Shown: positions 9,152 through 19,331, counted from the stretch's first letter. The stretch: 64,000 nucleotides of DNA from Pseudomonas oryzihabitans (GCF_006384975.1 NZ_CP021645.1:3252001-3316000), one strand, 5' to 3'. The notes: generated from the letters alone by a model not told the origin. Numbers and translations are program-made.

Positions 9152-9616
9152 TCAGGCTTCGCCAGCGGTTTGCATGCGCGCCAGTTCCTGGGCGTACAGG
9201 GCGTCGAAGTTCACCGGCTGCAGCATCAGCGCCGGGAAGGAGCCACGCACCACCATGTTGTCCAGCGCCTCGCGGGCGTAGGGGAACAGGATGTTGGGGC
9301 AGAAGGCGCCCAGGGCGTGTGCCATGGAAGCGGCGTCCAGACCCTTGATCAGGAAGATGCCACCCTGCTGCACTTCGGCGATGAAGGCGGTCTCTTCCTT
9401 GTTCTTGACGGTCACGGTCAGGGTCAGCACCACTTCGTGGAAGTCGTCGCCCAGGGTCTTCTGGCGGGTCGCCAGGTCCAGGTTGACGTTGGGCTGCCAC
9501 TCCTGGCGGAAGATCTCGGGGCTCTTGGGGGCTTCGAAGGACAGGTCGCGGATGTAGATGCGCTGAAGGGAGAACTGAGCGCCGTCTTCCTGGGCGCCAT
9601 TGATTTGATCGGTCAT
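9152..9616 (-). CDS. secB: Protein-export chaperone SecB
   Basis: A 154-residue tetrameric chaperone that keeps secretory preproteins unfolded and delivers them to SecA. The sequence contains the family segments [20 protein letters not shown] and the C-terminal half with [25 protein letters not shown]. Full length. The upstream neighbour grxC lies 27 bp away on the same strand, giving the rhodanese-grxC-secB cluster typical of Pseudomonas. Confidence 0.98.
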   Translation of the reverse strand: MTDQINGAQEDGAQFSLQRIYIRDLSFEAPKSPEIFRQEWQPNVNLDLATRQKTLGDDFHEVVLTLTVTVKNKEETAFIAEVQQGGIFLIKGLDAASMAHALGAFCPNILFPYAREALDNMVVRGSFPALMLQPVNFDALYAQELARMQTAGEA

Positions 9617-9643
9617 GGTAGGGCCTTGAGTGGTGAGTGTTGG

Positions 9644-9898
9644 TCAGGCGGACAACAGCGGATCGAGGCGTCCGCTTCGGTCTAGGGCATAGAGATCATC
9701 GCAACCGCCGACGTGGGTAGTGCCGACCCAGATCTGCGGCACGCTGGTGCGGCCGGCCTTGCGGGCCATTTCGCTGCGCAGGGCCGGTTGGCCATCGACG
9801 GAAATCTCCCGGTAGGCCACATTCTTGCGATCGAGCAGGTGCTTGGCACGATGGCAATAGGGACACCAGGCACTGGTATAGATGACGACGTCGGTCAT
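9644..9898 (-). CDS. grxC: Glutaredoxin 3
   Basis: An 84-residue glutathione-dependent dithiol oxidoreductase. The active site CPYC lies at residues 12-15 (SAWCPYCHRAK), the cis-Pro loop is TSVPQIW, and the glutathione-binding GGCDDL follows. Canonical length. It is the middle gene of the cluster with secB and the rhodanese. Confidence 0.97.
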   Translation of the reverse strand: MTDVVIYTSAWCPYCHRAKHLLDRKNVAYREISVDGQPALRSEMARKAGRTSVPQIWVGTTHVGGCDDLYALDRSGRLDPLLSA

Positions 9899-9939
9899 GC
9901 GCGGTCTCCAGTGGCCGCTGACGCGGCCACGCTAGGGGG

Positions 9940-10359
9940 TCACTTCACCAGCGGCAGGTTCTCTGCGCGCCAGGTGGCGATACCGCCATTCAGACGAGCG
10001 GCGGTGAAGCCGGCCTTCTGCAGATCGCCGCACACAGCGCCCGCCTGCTGGCCGGCACTGTCCACCACGATCAGGGTCTTGGCCTTGTGCTTTTCCAGTA
10101 GAGACAAGCTGCTGGCGACTTTCTCCTGAGCGATGTTCAGGGCACCGACGATATGCCCGGCGGCGAAATCCTTGCTGGGGCGGATGTCGACCACCACGCC
10201 TTCCTCGCGGTTGAGCAGCGCGGTGAGTTCACCGGTGGAGAGACTGCGCCCACCGCGACGGGTTTCGTTGAACAGCATCAGGGCGACGATGGCGATGAAG
10301 GCAGCGACGAGAAGCGGATGATGGGTGGCGAATTCGACCACCCGACCGAGAAATTCCAT
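9940..10359 (-). CDS. Membrane-anchored rhodanese-like protein
   Basis: 139 residues. A transmembrane helix at about 10-27 (HPLLVAAFIAIVALMLF) anchors a cytoplasmic rhodanese domain (about 40-135). The usual active-loop Cys is at VCGDLQKAGF, in the position expected for a sulfurtransferase or redox-switch Cys. The gene is first in the cluster running into grxC and secB. The substrate is unknown. Confidence 0.9.
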   Translation of the reverse strand: MEFLGRVVEFATHHPLLVAAFIAIVALMLFNETRRGGRSLSTGELTALLNREEGVVVDIRPSKDFAAGHIVGALNIAQEKVASSLSLLEKHKAKTLIVVDSAGQQAGAVCGDLQKAGFTAARLNGGIATWRAENLPLVK

Positions 10360-10540
10360 GATTGAGCAACTATCCGAGAAGGGCTAAAAATGCCGGCCAG
10401 TATACACAGCCCCCCGGTAGCGCCATACCCTCGCTGCCCCGGGTTATCGGCGGGTAACCTGCACACGCGAAACTGCCTCCTTGGCGGCCTGCGGCGGTCT
10501 GCTTAGGCTTGGCTTTCCTTCATTCATCGGGAATCCTGCC

Positions 10541-11152
10541 ATGACCTCCATCGCTCTACTCGGCGCCACCGGCAATGTCGGCAGCCGCCTGCTCGACGAA
10601 GCCCTCACCCGTGGTCACCGGGTCACCGCCCTGGTACGCGACCCTGCCCGCCTCGCGCCCCGGACCGGCCTGACGGTGGCTACCGGCGACGTCACCCACA
10701 GTGACACCGCCCAGGCCCTCGCCGGTCATGAGGTATTGATCAGCAGCCTGAGATTCGCCGACGTCCCCCCGGCGACGCTCATCGATTTCGCCCGCGCCTC
10801 GGGTATCCCGCGCCTGCTGATCGTGGGTGGCGCCGCCAGCCTGAGCCTGCCGGACGGCACGCGTCTCTTCGATGCGCCGGCCTTCCCGGCGGAATATCGC
10901 AGCGAGGCCGGTGCCGGCATCGCTACCCTGGAGGCACTGCGGGAGGTCAACGACCTCGACTGGGTCTTCGTCAGTCCGCAGATGGTCTTCTTCCCCGGCG
11001 AGCGGACCGGCCACTTCCGCCTGGGCACCGACGCCCTGCTATTCGATGCCGCTGGCGACAGCCGGATCTCCTACGAAGACTTCGCCGTGGCCCTGCTGGA
11101 CGAAGTCGAGCGACCCGTGCATCACCGCACTCGCTTCACCGTCGGCTACTGA
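10541..11152 (+). CDS. NmrA-like NAD(P)-dependent oxidoreductase
   Basis: 203 residues. The N-terminal Rossmann motif GATGNVGSRL (8-17), the segment VTALVRDP and the later LLIVGGAASL fit the atypical SDR/NmrA group (NAD(P)H-binding, PF13460). The YxxxK catalytic pair of classical SDRs is not evident. Start ATG 10541 follows CGGGAA. It is a single gene, ended by the terminator at 11201. It occupies the place where P. aeruginosa has gpmI, between the rhodanese and envC genes. Confidence 0.85.
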   Translation: MTSIALLGATGNVGSRLLDEALTRGHRVTALVRDPARLAPRTGLTVATGDVTHSDTAQALAGHEVLISSLRFADVPPATLIDFARASGIPRLLIVGGAASLSLPDGTRLFDAPAFPAEYRSEAGAGIATLEALREVNDLDWVFVSPQMVFFPGERTGHFRLGTDALLFDAAGDSRISYEDFAVALLDEVERPVHHRTRFTVGY

Positions 11153-11200
11153 AAGAGAAATGCTCCCTCGTTCGCAGCCTGACCGCCTGGGCGGGCTGTG

Positions 11201-11232
11201 AACGCCGAACGGCGTACCTCGGCGTTTTTTTT
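11201..11232 (+). terminator. Intrinsic terminator
   Basis: AACGCCGA and TCGGCGTT form a stem around ACGGCGTACC and run into a T-tract (11225-11232). It ends the oxidoreductase transcript and isolates the envC operon. Confidence 0.85.
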
Positions 11233-11285
11233 GCCGGATGTGACGGGCATACTAGGCGCTTCGCCCTGGAAAGCTACGACCCCGC

Positions 11286-12569
11286 ATGCGCCGTCTTCTC
11301 GTCTCTCTTCTGCTCGCCAGCGTTCTCGCTCCTGCCCTGGCCGATGACCGCGCCGATACCCAGCGGCAGATCGAGCAGACCCGCCAGGAAATCCAGGAGA
11401 TGCAGAAGGTGCTCAAGCAGGTGCAGGCCGAGAAATCCGGCGTGCAGAAGCAGTTGCAGAGCACCGAGACCCAACTGGGCGATTTGGAAAAGCAGGTCGA
11501 CTCGCTGCAGAAGCAGCTGGAGAACGGCGAAAAAAAGCTTCAAGAGCTGGACGGTCGCAAGAAAAAGCTCGACCAGTCCCGCGCTGAACAACAGCAGCTG
11601 ATCGCCGTGCAGATTCGCGCCGCCTACCAGAGCGGTCGCCAGGAATACCTCAAGTTGCTGCTGAATCAGGAGCATCCGGAAAAGGTCAGCCGCACCCTCA
11701 CCTACTACAACTACCTGAATCGCACCCGGCTGGATCAACTCGCCACCTTCAACGACACCCTGCGCGAGCTGCGTGAGGTGGAACAAGGCATCCAGCAGGA
11801 ACAGAGCGAACTGGTCGCCCGCCGCGAGGACCTGGAGAAGCGCCAGGCGGAGCTGGTCGAGGTACGCAAGGAACGTCAGACGGCGTTGGCCAAGATCAAC
11901 GAGGATTACCGCGACAAGAGCCGTGAGATCCAGGCCCGCGAGCAGGATCAGGCCGCCCTGAACAAGGTGCTCAAGACCATCGAGGAAACTCTCGCCCGCC
12001 AGGCGCGCGAGGCCGAGGAAGCGCGGCAACGGCAACTGGCCGAGGCCCGCGCGCGTGAAGCTCGCGATGCGGCGCGGCGCCAGGCGGAAAGCGATACGAA
12101 AGCCCCGCGTACCTCGAACGCCCCGGACATGGCGGTGTCTAGTGCAGCACCTGCGTATGGCGGCGCCTTCGCCAATGCCCGCGGCAAGCTGCCCTGGCCG
12201 GTCGACGGCCGCCTGGTGGCGCGCTTCGGCAGCCCGCGCGGCGACGATCCCCGGGCGAAATGGGACGGGGTGCTGATCGCCGCCAGCGCGGGTACTCGGG
12301 TCAAGGCGATACACGACGGTCGGGTGGTCTTCGCCGACTGGCTAAGAGGCGCCGGCCAACTGGTAATCATCGATCACGGGAATGGCTATCTCAGCCTGTA
12401 CGGACATAATCAGAGCCTGCTGAAGTCTGCAGGTGATGTGGTCAAGGCCGGGGATGCCATCGCGACCGTCGGCGCCAGCGGCGGTCAGGAAGCCTCAGCC
12501 TTGTACTTCGCCATCCGCCAACAGGGTCGCCCGACGGACCCGGTCATCTGGTGTCGTGCTCAGGGATAG
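11286..12569 (+). CDS. envC: Murein hydrolase activator EnvC-like protein
   Basis: 427 residues, periplasmic. A signal peptide (1-19, MRRLLVSLLLASVLAPALA) is followed by long Gln/Glu/Lys-rich coiled coil (about 25-260) and a C-terminal LytM/M23 domain (about 300-425). The zinc ligands of active M23 peptidases are lost (KWDGVLI and ALYFAIR in place of the His-containing motifs), as expected for EnvC-type activators that open amidases rather than cut peptidoglycan themselves. It begins an operon with the S41 protease (30 bp gap) and the deacetylase. Confidence 0.93.
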   Translation: MRRLLVSLLLASVLAPALADDRADTQRQIEQTRQEIQEMQKVLKQVQAEKSGVQKQLQSTETQLGDLEKQVDSLQKQLENGEKKLQELDGRKKKLDQSRAEQQQLIAVQIRAAYQSGRQEYLKLLLNQEHPEKVSRTLTYYNYLNRTRLDQLATFNDTLRELREVEQGIQQEQSELVARREDLEKRQAELVEVRKERQTALAKINEDYRDKSREIQAREQDQAALNKVLKTIEETLARQAREAEEARQRQLAEARAREARDAARRQAESDTKAPRTSNAPDMAVSSAAPAYGGAFANARGKLPWPVDGRLVARFGSPRGDDPRAKWDGVLIAASAGTRVKAIHDGRVVFADWLRGAGQLVIIDHGNGYLSLYGHNQSLLKSAGDVVKAGDAIATVGASGGQEASALYFAIRQQGRPTDPVIWCRAQG

Positions 12570-12598
12570 TGAGACACACCCCGGTTTAGGAGCTGCAC

Positions 12599-13942
12599 AT
12601 GCCGCATCGCTTTCGTCCCACCGCCCTGGTCCTCGCCCTGTTGTTCGGTGGCGTTGGAGTCGTCCAGGCGCAATCGCCGCAGAGCGTGCCGGCAGCGGTG
12701 ACCCCGGTCCCCTCGGGCACCGCCGCCGATGCCCCAGCCAGCGCTCCGCTGCCACTGGACGAGCTGCGCACCTTCGCCGAGGTGTTCGACCGCATCAAGG
12801 CCGCCTATGTGGAACCGGTCTCGGACAAGGTCCTGCTGGAGAACGCCATCAAGGGCATGCTCAGCAACCTGGACCCGCACTCCGCGTACCTCGAGCCCAA
12901 GGACTTCGCCGAACTGCAGGAAACCACCAGCGGTGAATTCGGCGGCCTGGGCCTGGAAGTCGGCCAGGAGAACGGCTTCATCAAGGTGGTCTCGCCCATC
13001 GACGATACCCCAGCGGCCAAGGCCCGCCTGCAACCGGGCGATCTGATCGTCAAGATCGATGGCCAGCCGACCAAGGGCCAGACCATCAACGAAGCCGTCG
13101 ACAAGATGCGCGGCAAGCCGGGCAGCACCATTACCCTGACCATCGTGCGCAACGGCGGCCAGCCGTTCGACGTGAAGCTCGCGCGGGCGGTGATCAAGGT
13201 CAACAGCGTCAAGAGCCAGCTGCTGGAGTCGGGCTATGGCCTGATCCGCATCTCGCAATTCCAGGTCAACACCGGTGAAGAGACGGTCAAGGCACTGAAC
13301 AAGCTGCGGCAGGAGAACAAGGGCAAGCTCAAGGGCCTGATCCTCGACCTGAGGAACAACCCGGGCGGCGTGCTGCAATCCGCGGTGGAAGTGGCCGACG
13401 CCTTCCTCAACCACGGCCTGATCGTCTACACCAAGGGCCGGCTGCCCAATTCCGAACTGCGCTTCACCGCCGACGCCGCCGACCCGAGCGACAAGGTACC
13501 GCTGGTGGTCTTGATCAACGGCGGCAGCGCCTCGGCCGCCGAGATCGTCGCCGGCGCCCTGCAGGACAACAAGCGTGCCATCCTCATGGGCACCGACAGC
13601 TTCGGCAAGGGCTCGGTGCAGACCGTGCTGCCGCTGAACAACGACCGGGCGCTCAAGCTCACCACGGCGCTCTACTACACCCCCAGCGGTCGTTCGATCC
13701 AGGCCCAGGGCATCACCCCGGACATCGCTGTCGCCCAGGCCAAGGTCACTCCCGAGAGCGGCGACGACGAGTACTTCAAGGAAGCCGATCTCGCCGGCCA
13801 CCTGAGCAATGGCAACGGCGGCGCCGACCGTCCCACCGGCAGCAAGAAGCCCAACCAGACCCCGCGACCGCAGGATGATGACTTCCAGCTCTCCCAGGCC
13901 CTGTCGCTGCTCAAGGGGCTGAACGTCACCCATACGCCGTGA
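12599..13942 (+). CDS. ctpA: S41 family carboxy-terminal processing protease CtpA
   Basis: 447 residues with a signal peptide (1-24), a PDZ domain (about 110-190) and an S41 peptidase core. The catalytic dyad is likely Ser312 in GGSASAAE and Lys337 in SFGKGS, 25 residues apart as in the family. It is a periplasmic protease; in P. aeruginosa CtpA, with the lipoprotein LbcA, degrades cell-wall cross-link hydrolases. The gene follows envC and overlaps the deacetylase start (GTGA at 13939-13942). All key motifs are intact. Confidence 0.94.
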   Translation: MPHRFRPTALVLALLFGGVGVVQAQSPQSVPAAVTPVPSGTAADAPASAPLPLDELRTFAEVFDRIKAAYVEPVSDKVLLENAIKGMLSNLDPHSAYLEPKDFAELQETTSGEFGGLGLEVGQENGFIKVVSPIDDTPAAKARLQPGDLIVKIDGQPTKGQTINEAVDKMRGKPGSTITLTIVRNGGQPFDVKLARAVIKVNSVKSQLLESGYGLIRISQFQVNTGEETVKALNKLRQENKGKLKGLILDLRNNPGGVLQSAVEVADAFLNHGLIVYTKGRLPNSELRFTADAADPSDKVPLVVLINGGSASAAEIVAGALQDNKRAILMGTDSFGKGSVQTVLPLNNDRALKLTTALYYTPSGRSIQAQGITPDIAVAQAKVTPESGDDEYFKEADLAGHLSNGNGGADRPTGSKKPNQTPRPQDDDFQLSQALSLLKGLNVTHTP

Positions 13943-14700
13943 GGGTGAGACAGCTGCTGCTGGCCGGGGCGCTCGCGCTGGCTAGCGGCCTGGCCCTGGC
14001 GGCGCCCGCGCGCCTGACCATCGTCATCGACGACTTGGGCCAGAATGCGGCCCGGGATCGCCAGGTGCTGGAGTTACCGGCGCCGGTGGTCCTGGCGATC
14101 ATTCCCGAGACCCAGCACGCCCCCGAACTCGCCGCCCAGGCCCATCGCGCCGGCCGCACGGTGCTGTTGCACCTGCCCATGGACCCGGCCGGCGGCCCCT
14201 ATGCCTGGCATCCGGAAATGTCATCGAGCGAGCGTCTGCAACGCCTCGATCGCGCCCTGGAGCGAGTGCCCGAGGCCGATGGGGTGAACAACCACGAAGG
14301 CAGCCGCATGACCGCCGACCGACCGGCCATGGCCGAGTTGATGCAGGTACTGCAGCAGCGTCATCTGCTGTTTCTCGACAGCCGCACCAGCGCCGCCACG
14401 GTCGCCGCGGCGGAAGCCCAGAAGATCGGCCTGGCCAGTGTCTCGCGCGATGTCTTCCTCGATAACGAGGCGACGCCCGCGGCGGTGGCTGCCCAACTCG
14501 CCGAGGGCGTGCGACTGGCCCAGCGCCAGGGCAGCGCCGTCTTGATCGGTCATCCCTACCCGGCGACCCTGGCGGTGCTGGCGCAGCAGCTGCCGCGCCT
14601 CAAGGCCCAGGGCGTCGAGATCATCGACCTGCCGCAGATGATCGCCCTACGCGCCAACCAGGCCATGGCCGCACACGGTCGCGACGGGCGCTATCGCTAG
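13939..14700 (+). CDS. Divergent polysaccharide deacetylase family protein
   Basis: 253 residues beginning with GTG that overlaps the ctpA stop by four bases. The signal peptide covers about 1-22. The DUF610/YibQ-type deacetylase fold shows IVIDDLGQN, LLHLPMDP, NNHEGSRMTAD and FLDSRTS. These proteins are periplasmic and commonly follow envC-ctpA, suggesting a cell-wall role, but enzymatic activity is unproven for the family. A second GTG at 13945 could be the true start. Confidence 0.88.
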   Translation: MRVRQLLLAGALALASGLALAAPARLTIVIDDLGQNAARDRQVLELPAPVVLAIIPETQHAPELAAQAHRAGRTVLLHLPMDPAGGPYAWHPEMSSSERLQRLDRALERVPEADGVNNHEGSRMTADRPAMAELMQVLQQRHLLFLDSRTSAATVAAAEAQKIGLASVSRDVFLDNEATPAAVAAQLAEGVRLAQRQGSAVLIGHPYPATLAVLAQQLPRLKAQGVEIIDLPQMIALRANQAMAAHGRDGRYR

Positions 14701-14707
14701 GACGGCA

Positions 14708-15469
14708 TCAGAGGTAGCGATTGGTGATGCCGTCGACCACCCATTCCTTGCGCATGGCGTCCAGCGCCGCTTGTAGGCGGCTCACCACCTCGTCGGGCGT
14801 GTCCTTGTTCAGGGCCAGATAGAGCGAGGCCTCGCGCAGGCGCAGCACGGTCTTCAACTGGGTGACGCCGGCCTGCTTGGCCAGATAGCGGCCGACCGGA
14901 TCGGTGGTGGCCCAGAGATCCAGTTGCCCGGCCTGCAAGGCAGCCACGTTCTCCTGATCGCGCAGGGCGTTGATGGGAAGCAGCCCCTGGCTTTCGAGAT
15001 AGCGACTGACGGCATCGTTCTTGTAGGCGCCGACGCGGTACTTGGCCAGGTCCTTGAGGCTGCCGAGCGTGATCGTACTGTTCTGCGGCGCCAGGACCAC
15101 CCAGGCGGTCGGGGCCAAGGGACCGACCCATTTGAACAGGGCCTCGCGTTCAGGCGTGCGGGTGGTGGAGAAGATACCGTAGTTGGCGTTCTCCAGGGTG
15201 AGGTTGTAGATCCTGTCCCAGGGAAAACGCAACGACAGGTCGTAGGCGATCTTGGCGCGCTTGAACATCTCACGCACCAGATCGGTACTGATCCCCTCGA
15301 TGGAGGCATCCCGGGCGAAGTTCTTGCCATCGACCGCCATGTTGTAAGGAGGGAAATTCTCGGTGAACAAGACCACTCGATAGTCCGCCGGTAACTCGGC
15401 ACGCGCCTGGGCCATGCCCAGCATGCAGCCCAACAGTACGCCCGCGACACCCCACCATGACTTGCGCAT
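14708..15469 (-). CDS. Periplasmic amino-acid-type substrate-binding protein (SBP_bac_3), copy 1
   Basis: 253 residues with a signal peptide (1-25) and a type II periplasmic binding fold. The diagnostic segments are FTENFPPYNMAVDGKNFARD, EGISTDLVREMFKRA and LRFPWDRIYN. It is about half identical by eye to the next gene upstream and has the same C-terminus, ITNRYL against IFNRYL. No permease or ATPase gene adjoins, so it may serve a distant transporter or act as a free sensor protein. It converges with the deacetylase gene with a 7-bp gap. Confidence 0.88.
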   Translation of the reverse strand: MRKSWWGVAGVLLGCMLGMAQARAELPADYRVVLFTENFPPYNMAVDGKNFARDASIEGISTDLVREMFKRAKIAYDLSLRFPWDRIYNLTLENANYGIFSTTRTPEREALFKWVGPLAPTAWVVLAPQNSTITLGSLKDLAKYRVGAYKNDAVSRYLESQGLLPINALRDQENVAALQAGQLDLWATTDPVGRYLAKQAGVTQLKTVLRLREASLYLALNKDTPDEVVSRLQAALDAMRKEWVVDGITNRYL

Positions 15470-15762
15470 TGCTCCTCCCTGGCCATTCCCGGCCGACCTC
15501 TAGGTTTGGTACTGCCTCACAACGAAGCCCGCTCGCCACCCTCGGTGCCCAGGCAACCCGCCACTCAGCACGTTCGCAGCAGGCGTGCTCGCCCGCTCCT
15601 GTCCGTGACACTCGTCCTCTCAAGCGGTGTACCCAGCGCCCAGGGCATCACCGACAAGTCGTCTTGCAGAAGTCGTTGTTGCCAATGCCGTCGACCCGAG
15701 CGTCCGGACTCGGCCCTTCGCCAGAGCGATAGCTAATCCTGCGCTGGTTCCAGCGGCCAGCC

Positions 15763-16524
15763 CTACAGATAACGATTGAAGATGCGCTGAACCTCGCCCG
15801 TCTGCCGCAGCTCGTCGAGAGCCTTTTGCAGCTTCTGTACCACCTCGTCAGGGGTCTGCTTGTTCAACGCCAGAAACAACTCACCGGTATTGAAGCGCAG
15901 CAGCGTCTTGAGCCCGGACACGTTCTCCTGCCGCGCCAGGTAGCGGCCGGCCGGATCCCCCGTGGCCCAGACATCGATCTGCCCCTTGAGCAGGCGCTGG
16001 ACGTTTTCCTGGTCACGCAGGGCAAGTTCGGGAGTGAAGCCCTGCTTGAGCAGGCTTTCGGCGATGGCGTCACCCTGGTAGGCGCCGATCTTGAGCTGCT
16101 GCTGGCGCACATCGTCCAGGCTGCGCAATTGCAGGTGGCTGTCGGAGCGGCCGAGCAGTACCCAGTCATCCGGGCCGATGGGGCCGACCCACTTGAACAG
16201 GGCTTCGCGCTCGGGGAGGCGCGCCGTGACGAAGACCCCGTGGTCGGGCTGATCCAGGGCCATGCCGTAGATCCGCTCCCAGGGAAACCTGAGGGTCAGG
16301 TTGTAGGGAATGCCGGCGCGCTGGCACATCTCGCGGACCATCTCGACGGCGATGCCCTTGAGATCGTCATCGCGGGCGAAATTCTTGCCGTCGACGGCAA
16401 AGTTGTAGGGCGGGAAATTCTCGGTCAGCAGGGTGAGCTGATAGCCTTCTGGAATATCGGCCCTTGCCGTCGTGGCCGACAGCAACAGCAAGCCAGCCAA
16501 GCAGCCCCAGAATCCCTTGCGCAC
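15763..16524 (-). CDS. Periplasmic amino-acid-type substrate-binding protein (SBP_bac_3), copy 2
   Basis: 253 residues, a paralogue of the gene at 14708-15469 with the same length, signal peptide and motifs (LTENFPPYNFAVDGKNFARD, LRFPWERIYG, GDPAGRYLARQ). The pair is a tandem duplication. It starts 30 bp after hisF on the same strand, so it can be read from the his operon. The 293-bp gap between the copies (15470-15762) shows no frame or clear regulatory site. Confidence 0.88.
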   Translation of the reverse strand: MRKGFWGCLAGLLLLSATTARADIPEGYQLTLLTENFPPYNFAVDGKNFARDDDLKGIAVEMVREMCQRAGIPYNLTLRFPWERIYGMALDQPDHGVFVTARLPEREALFKWVGPIGPDDWVLLGRSDSHLQLRSLDDVRQQQLKIGAYQGDAIAESLLKQGFTPELALRDQENVQRLLKGQIDVWATGDPAGRYLARQENVSGLKTLLRFNTGELFLALNKQTPDEVVQKLQKALDELRQTGEVQRIFNRYL

Positions 16525-16554
16525 GCCCCTACTCCCTGCCGGCAGCGCCGGTGC

Positions 16555-17337
<783 letters not shown>

Positions 17338-17358
17338 GTTTCTCTCCAGAAGACCGGG

Positions 17359-17655
17359 TCAGGTACGTTGCTGCAAGGTGGCGTGCTCCGCCAATTCAGC
17401 CTCGATAAAGGCAGTGATCATCGCCCGATAGACCTGCTCGACCACTACCGGTGACGCGCCAGCCTCGTCGGCCAGCGCCTTGACCTTGGCAATGACCTGC
17501 TCCACGCGCTGTGGCGCTCGCACGGCGGCGTCGTCCTTCTTGAAACGAGCGGCTTGGCGGACATAGGCACCACGCGCCGCCAGCAGGTGAACGATCTGCC
17601 GATCGAGTTCGTCGATCGCGACGCGAACCTCGGCCAGGGAAGCGCATTCGATCAC
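17359..17655 (-). CDS. Chorismate-mutase-like protein (AroQ/PchB class)
   Basis: A 98-residue all-helical protein starting with GTG. RVAIDELDRQIVHLLAARGAYVRQAARFKK matches helix 1 of AroQ chorismate mutases, with the active-site Arg/Lys pattern. APQRVEQVI and YRAMITAFIEAEL fit the PchB/isochorismate-pyruvate-lyase-like subgroup. It could make prephenate from chorismate or act on isochorismate. It lies inside the his operon with gaps of 10 bp (to hisA) and 21 bp (to hisF). No salicylate or pyochelin genes are nearby. The link to histidine synthesis is unknown. Confidence 0.85.
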   Translation of the reverse strand: MIECASLAEVRVAIDELDRQIVHLLAARGAYVRQAARFKKDDAAVRAPQRVEQVIAKVKALADEAGASPVVVEQVYRAMITAFIEAELAEHATLQQRT

Positions 17656-17665
17656 TGTCGAGCCC

Positions 17666-18403
17666 TCAGACCTTGAAGTTGTCGCACAGCGCCTGGGCCT
17701 CGGCGACGTCGAGGGTACCCTCGTAGATCGCGCGACCGGTGATGGCGCCGATGATGCCCGGGCTGCGGGCGTCGAGCAGATTCTGGATGTCGCCCAGGTT
17801 GTGGATGCCGCCGGAGGCGATCACCGGGATGCTGGTGGCTTCGGCCAGGGCGCGGGTGGCCGGGACGTTGCAGCCCTGCATCATGCCGTCGCGGGCGATG
17901 TCGGTGTAGACGATGGCGCTGACGCCGTCGGCCTCGAAGCGACGGGCCAGGTCGGTGACCTGCAACTCGCTGACCTCGGCCCAGCCGTCGGTGGCGACGA
18001 AACCGTCCTTGGCGTCCAGGCCGACGATGACCTTGCCGGGGAAGGTGCGGCAGGCTTCAGCGACGAATTCCGGCTGCTTGACCGCCTTGGTGCCGATGAT
18101 CACGTAGCTGACGCCAGCGCGGACATAGTGCTCGATGGTCTCCAGCGAGCGGATGCCGCCGCCGATCTGGATCGGCAGGCCGGGATAACGCTTGGCGATG
18201 GCGGTGACCACCTCGCCATTGACCGGCTGGCCTTCGAAGGCGCCGTTGAGATCGACCAGGTGCAGCCGACGGCAGCCGCCGTCGACCCACTGGGCGGCCA
18301 TGGCCACGGGATCGTCGGAGAATACGGTGGAGTCTTCCATACGCCCCTGGCGCAGGCGGACACAGGCGCCGTCCTTGAGGTCGATGGCGGGGATGATCAG
18401 CAT
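17666..18403 (-). CDS. hisA: ProFAR isomerase HisA
   Basis: 245 residues, a (beta/alpha)8 barrel that isomerises ProFAR to [25 protein letters not shown] carries the first catalytic Asp (Asp8) and VYTDIARDG the second half. [11 protein letters not shown] and VIASGGIHN are phosphate-binding loops. ATG 18403 was chosen over a longer in-frame extension because it gives the family N-terminus exactly. Confidence 0.98.
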   Translation of the reverse strand: MLIIPAIDLKDGACVRLRQGRMEDSTVFSDDPVAMAAQWVDGGCRRLHLVDLNGAFEGQPVNGEVVTAIAKRYPGLPIQIGGGIRSLETIEHYVRAGVSYVIIGTKAVKQPEFVAEACRTFPGKVIVGLDAKDGFVATDGWAEVSELQVTDLARRFEADGVSAIVYTDIARDGMMQGCNVPATRALAEATSIPVIASGGIHNLGDIQNLLDARSPGIIGAITGRAIYEGTLDVAEAQALCDNFKV

Positions 18404-18435
18404 GGCAATACCTTGGCTCTCGGGGTGAGGGCGAT

Positions 18436-18693
18436 CTAGGGCTTTTCCAGCGCCCAGATGTCGCTTTCCAGGCTGTCGACGCGCTCCCTGAGTAGGGCCT
18501 GCACGTCGGCAACCGCCTTGTTGTAGTACAGCGGCCCGCACTCGCGGGCGAAGAAATCCAGCAGTTCCTCGACTTCGAAACGCCCCAGGCGGACCTCGAA
18601 GCTATCGTCCAGCAGGGTCTGCAAGGCCGTGACCAGGCGCTGGGTCTGCTCGGGTTCGAGCGTCACCAACGGCGCGGGCGGCTTGCGCGCCAT
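18436..18693 (-). CDS. DUF2164 family protein
   Basis: 85 residues, soluble and mostly helical, with the DUF2164 pattern [22 protein letters not shown] and [14 protein letters not shown]. The start codon overlaps the hisH stop (TAATG), so it is coupled to the his operon. It sits between hisH and hisA in many pseudomonads. No biochemical role is known. Confidence 0.87.
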   Translation of the reverse strand: MARKPPAPLVTLEPEQTQRLVTALQTLLDDSFEVRLGRFEVEELLDFFARECGPLYYNKAVADVQALLRERVDSLESDIWALEKP

Positions 18694-19331
18694 TACCAAC
18701 GGCCGTCCCAGGCGAGGAAGTTGGCATAGAGCTGCAGGCCGCAGTCGGCGCTCTTCTCGGGATGGAACTGGGTGGCGAAGCGCGAGCCGTCGGCCAGGGC
18801 GGCGGCGAAGTCCAGGCCGTAGCGGCCACGACCGACCACCTGGCGCGGATTGCCGGCCTCGACATAGAAGCTGTGCACGAAATAGAAGCGGGCGCGATCG
18901 GGGATGCCGTGCCAGAGCGGATGGTCGAGCACGTGTCTGACCTCGTTCCAGCCCATGTGCGGCACCTTGAGGGCCTCGCCCTCCTCCTGCATGCCGCCTG
19001 GAAAACGGCGCACGGCACCGGGGAACAGGCCGATGCAATTCACGCCGCCGTTCTCCTCGCTGCGCTGCATCAGCGCCTGCATGCCGACGCAGACGCCGAG
19101 GAAGGGGCGATCCTGGCTGACTTCGCGCACCAGGTCATCGATGCCCTGGCGACGGATCTCGGCCATGCAATCGCGGATGGCGCCGACCCCGGGCAGGACG
19201 ATGCGGTCCGCCTCGCGGATCACCGCGGGATCGCCGGTCACCAGCACCTGGTGGCTACCGGCGTGCTCCAGGGCCTTGGCCACGGAGTGCAGGTTGCCCA
19301 TGCCGTAGTCGATGACGGCTACCGTCTGCAT
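18693..19331 (-). CDS. hisH: Imidazole glycerol phosphate synthase, glutaminase subunit HisH
   Basis: 212 residues, class I glutamine amidotransferase that feeds ammonia to HisF. The nucleophile Cys is in [11 protein letters not shown], and the His-Glu of the triad is in [10 protein letters not shown]. The oxyanion-region sequence [10 protein letters not shown] is present. ATG 19331 overlaps the hisB stop (TGATG). A longer in-frame reading upstream runs through hisB in the wrong frame and was rejected. Confidence 0.98.
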   Translation of the reverse strand: MQTVAVIDYGMGNLHSVAKALEHAGSHQVLVTGDPAVIREADRIVLPGVGAIRDCMAEIRRQGIDDLVREVSQDRPFLGVCVGMQALMQRSEENGGVNCIGLFPGAVRRFPGGMQEEGEALKVPHMGWNEVRHVLDHPLWHGIPDRARFYFVHSFYVEAGNPRQVVGRGRYGLDFAAALADGSRFATQFHPEKSADCGLQLYANFLAWDGRW

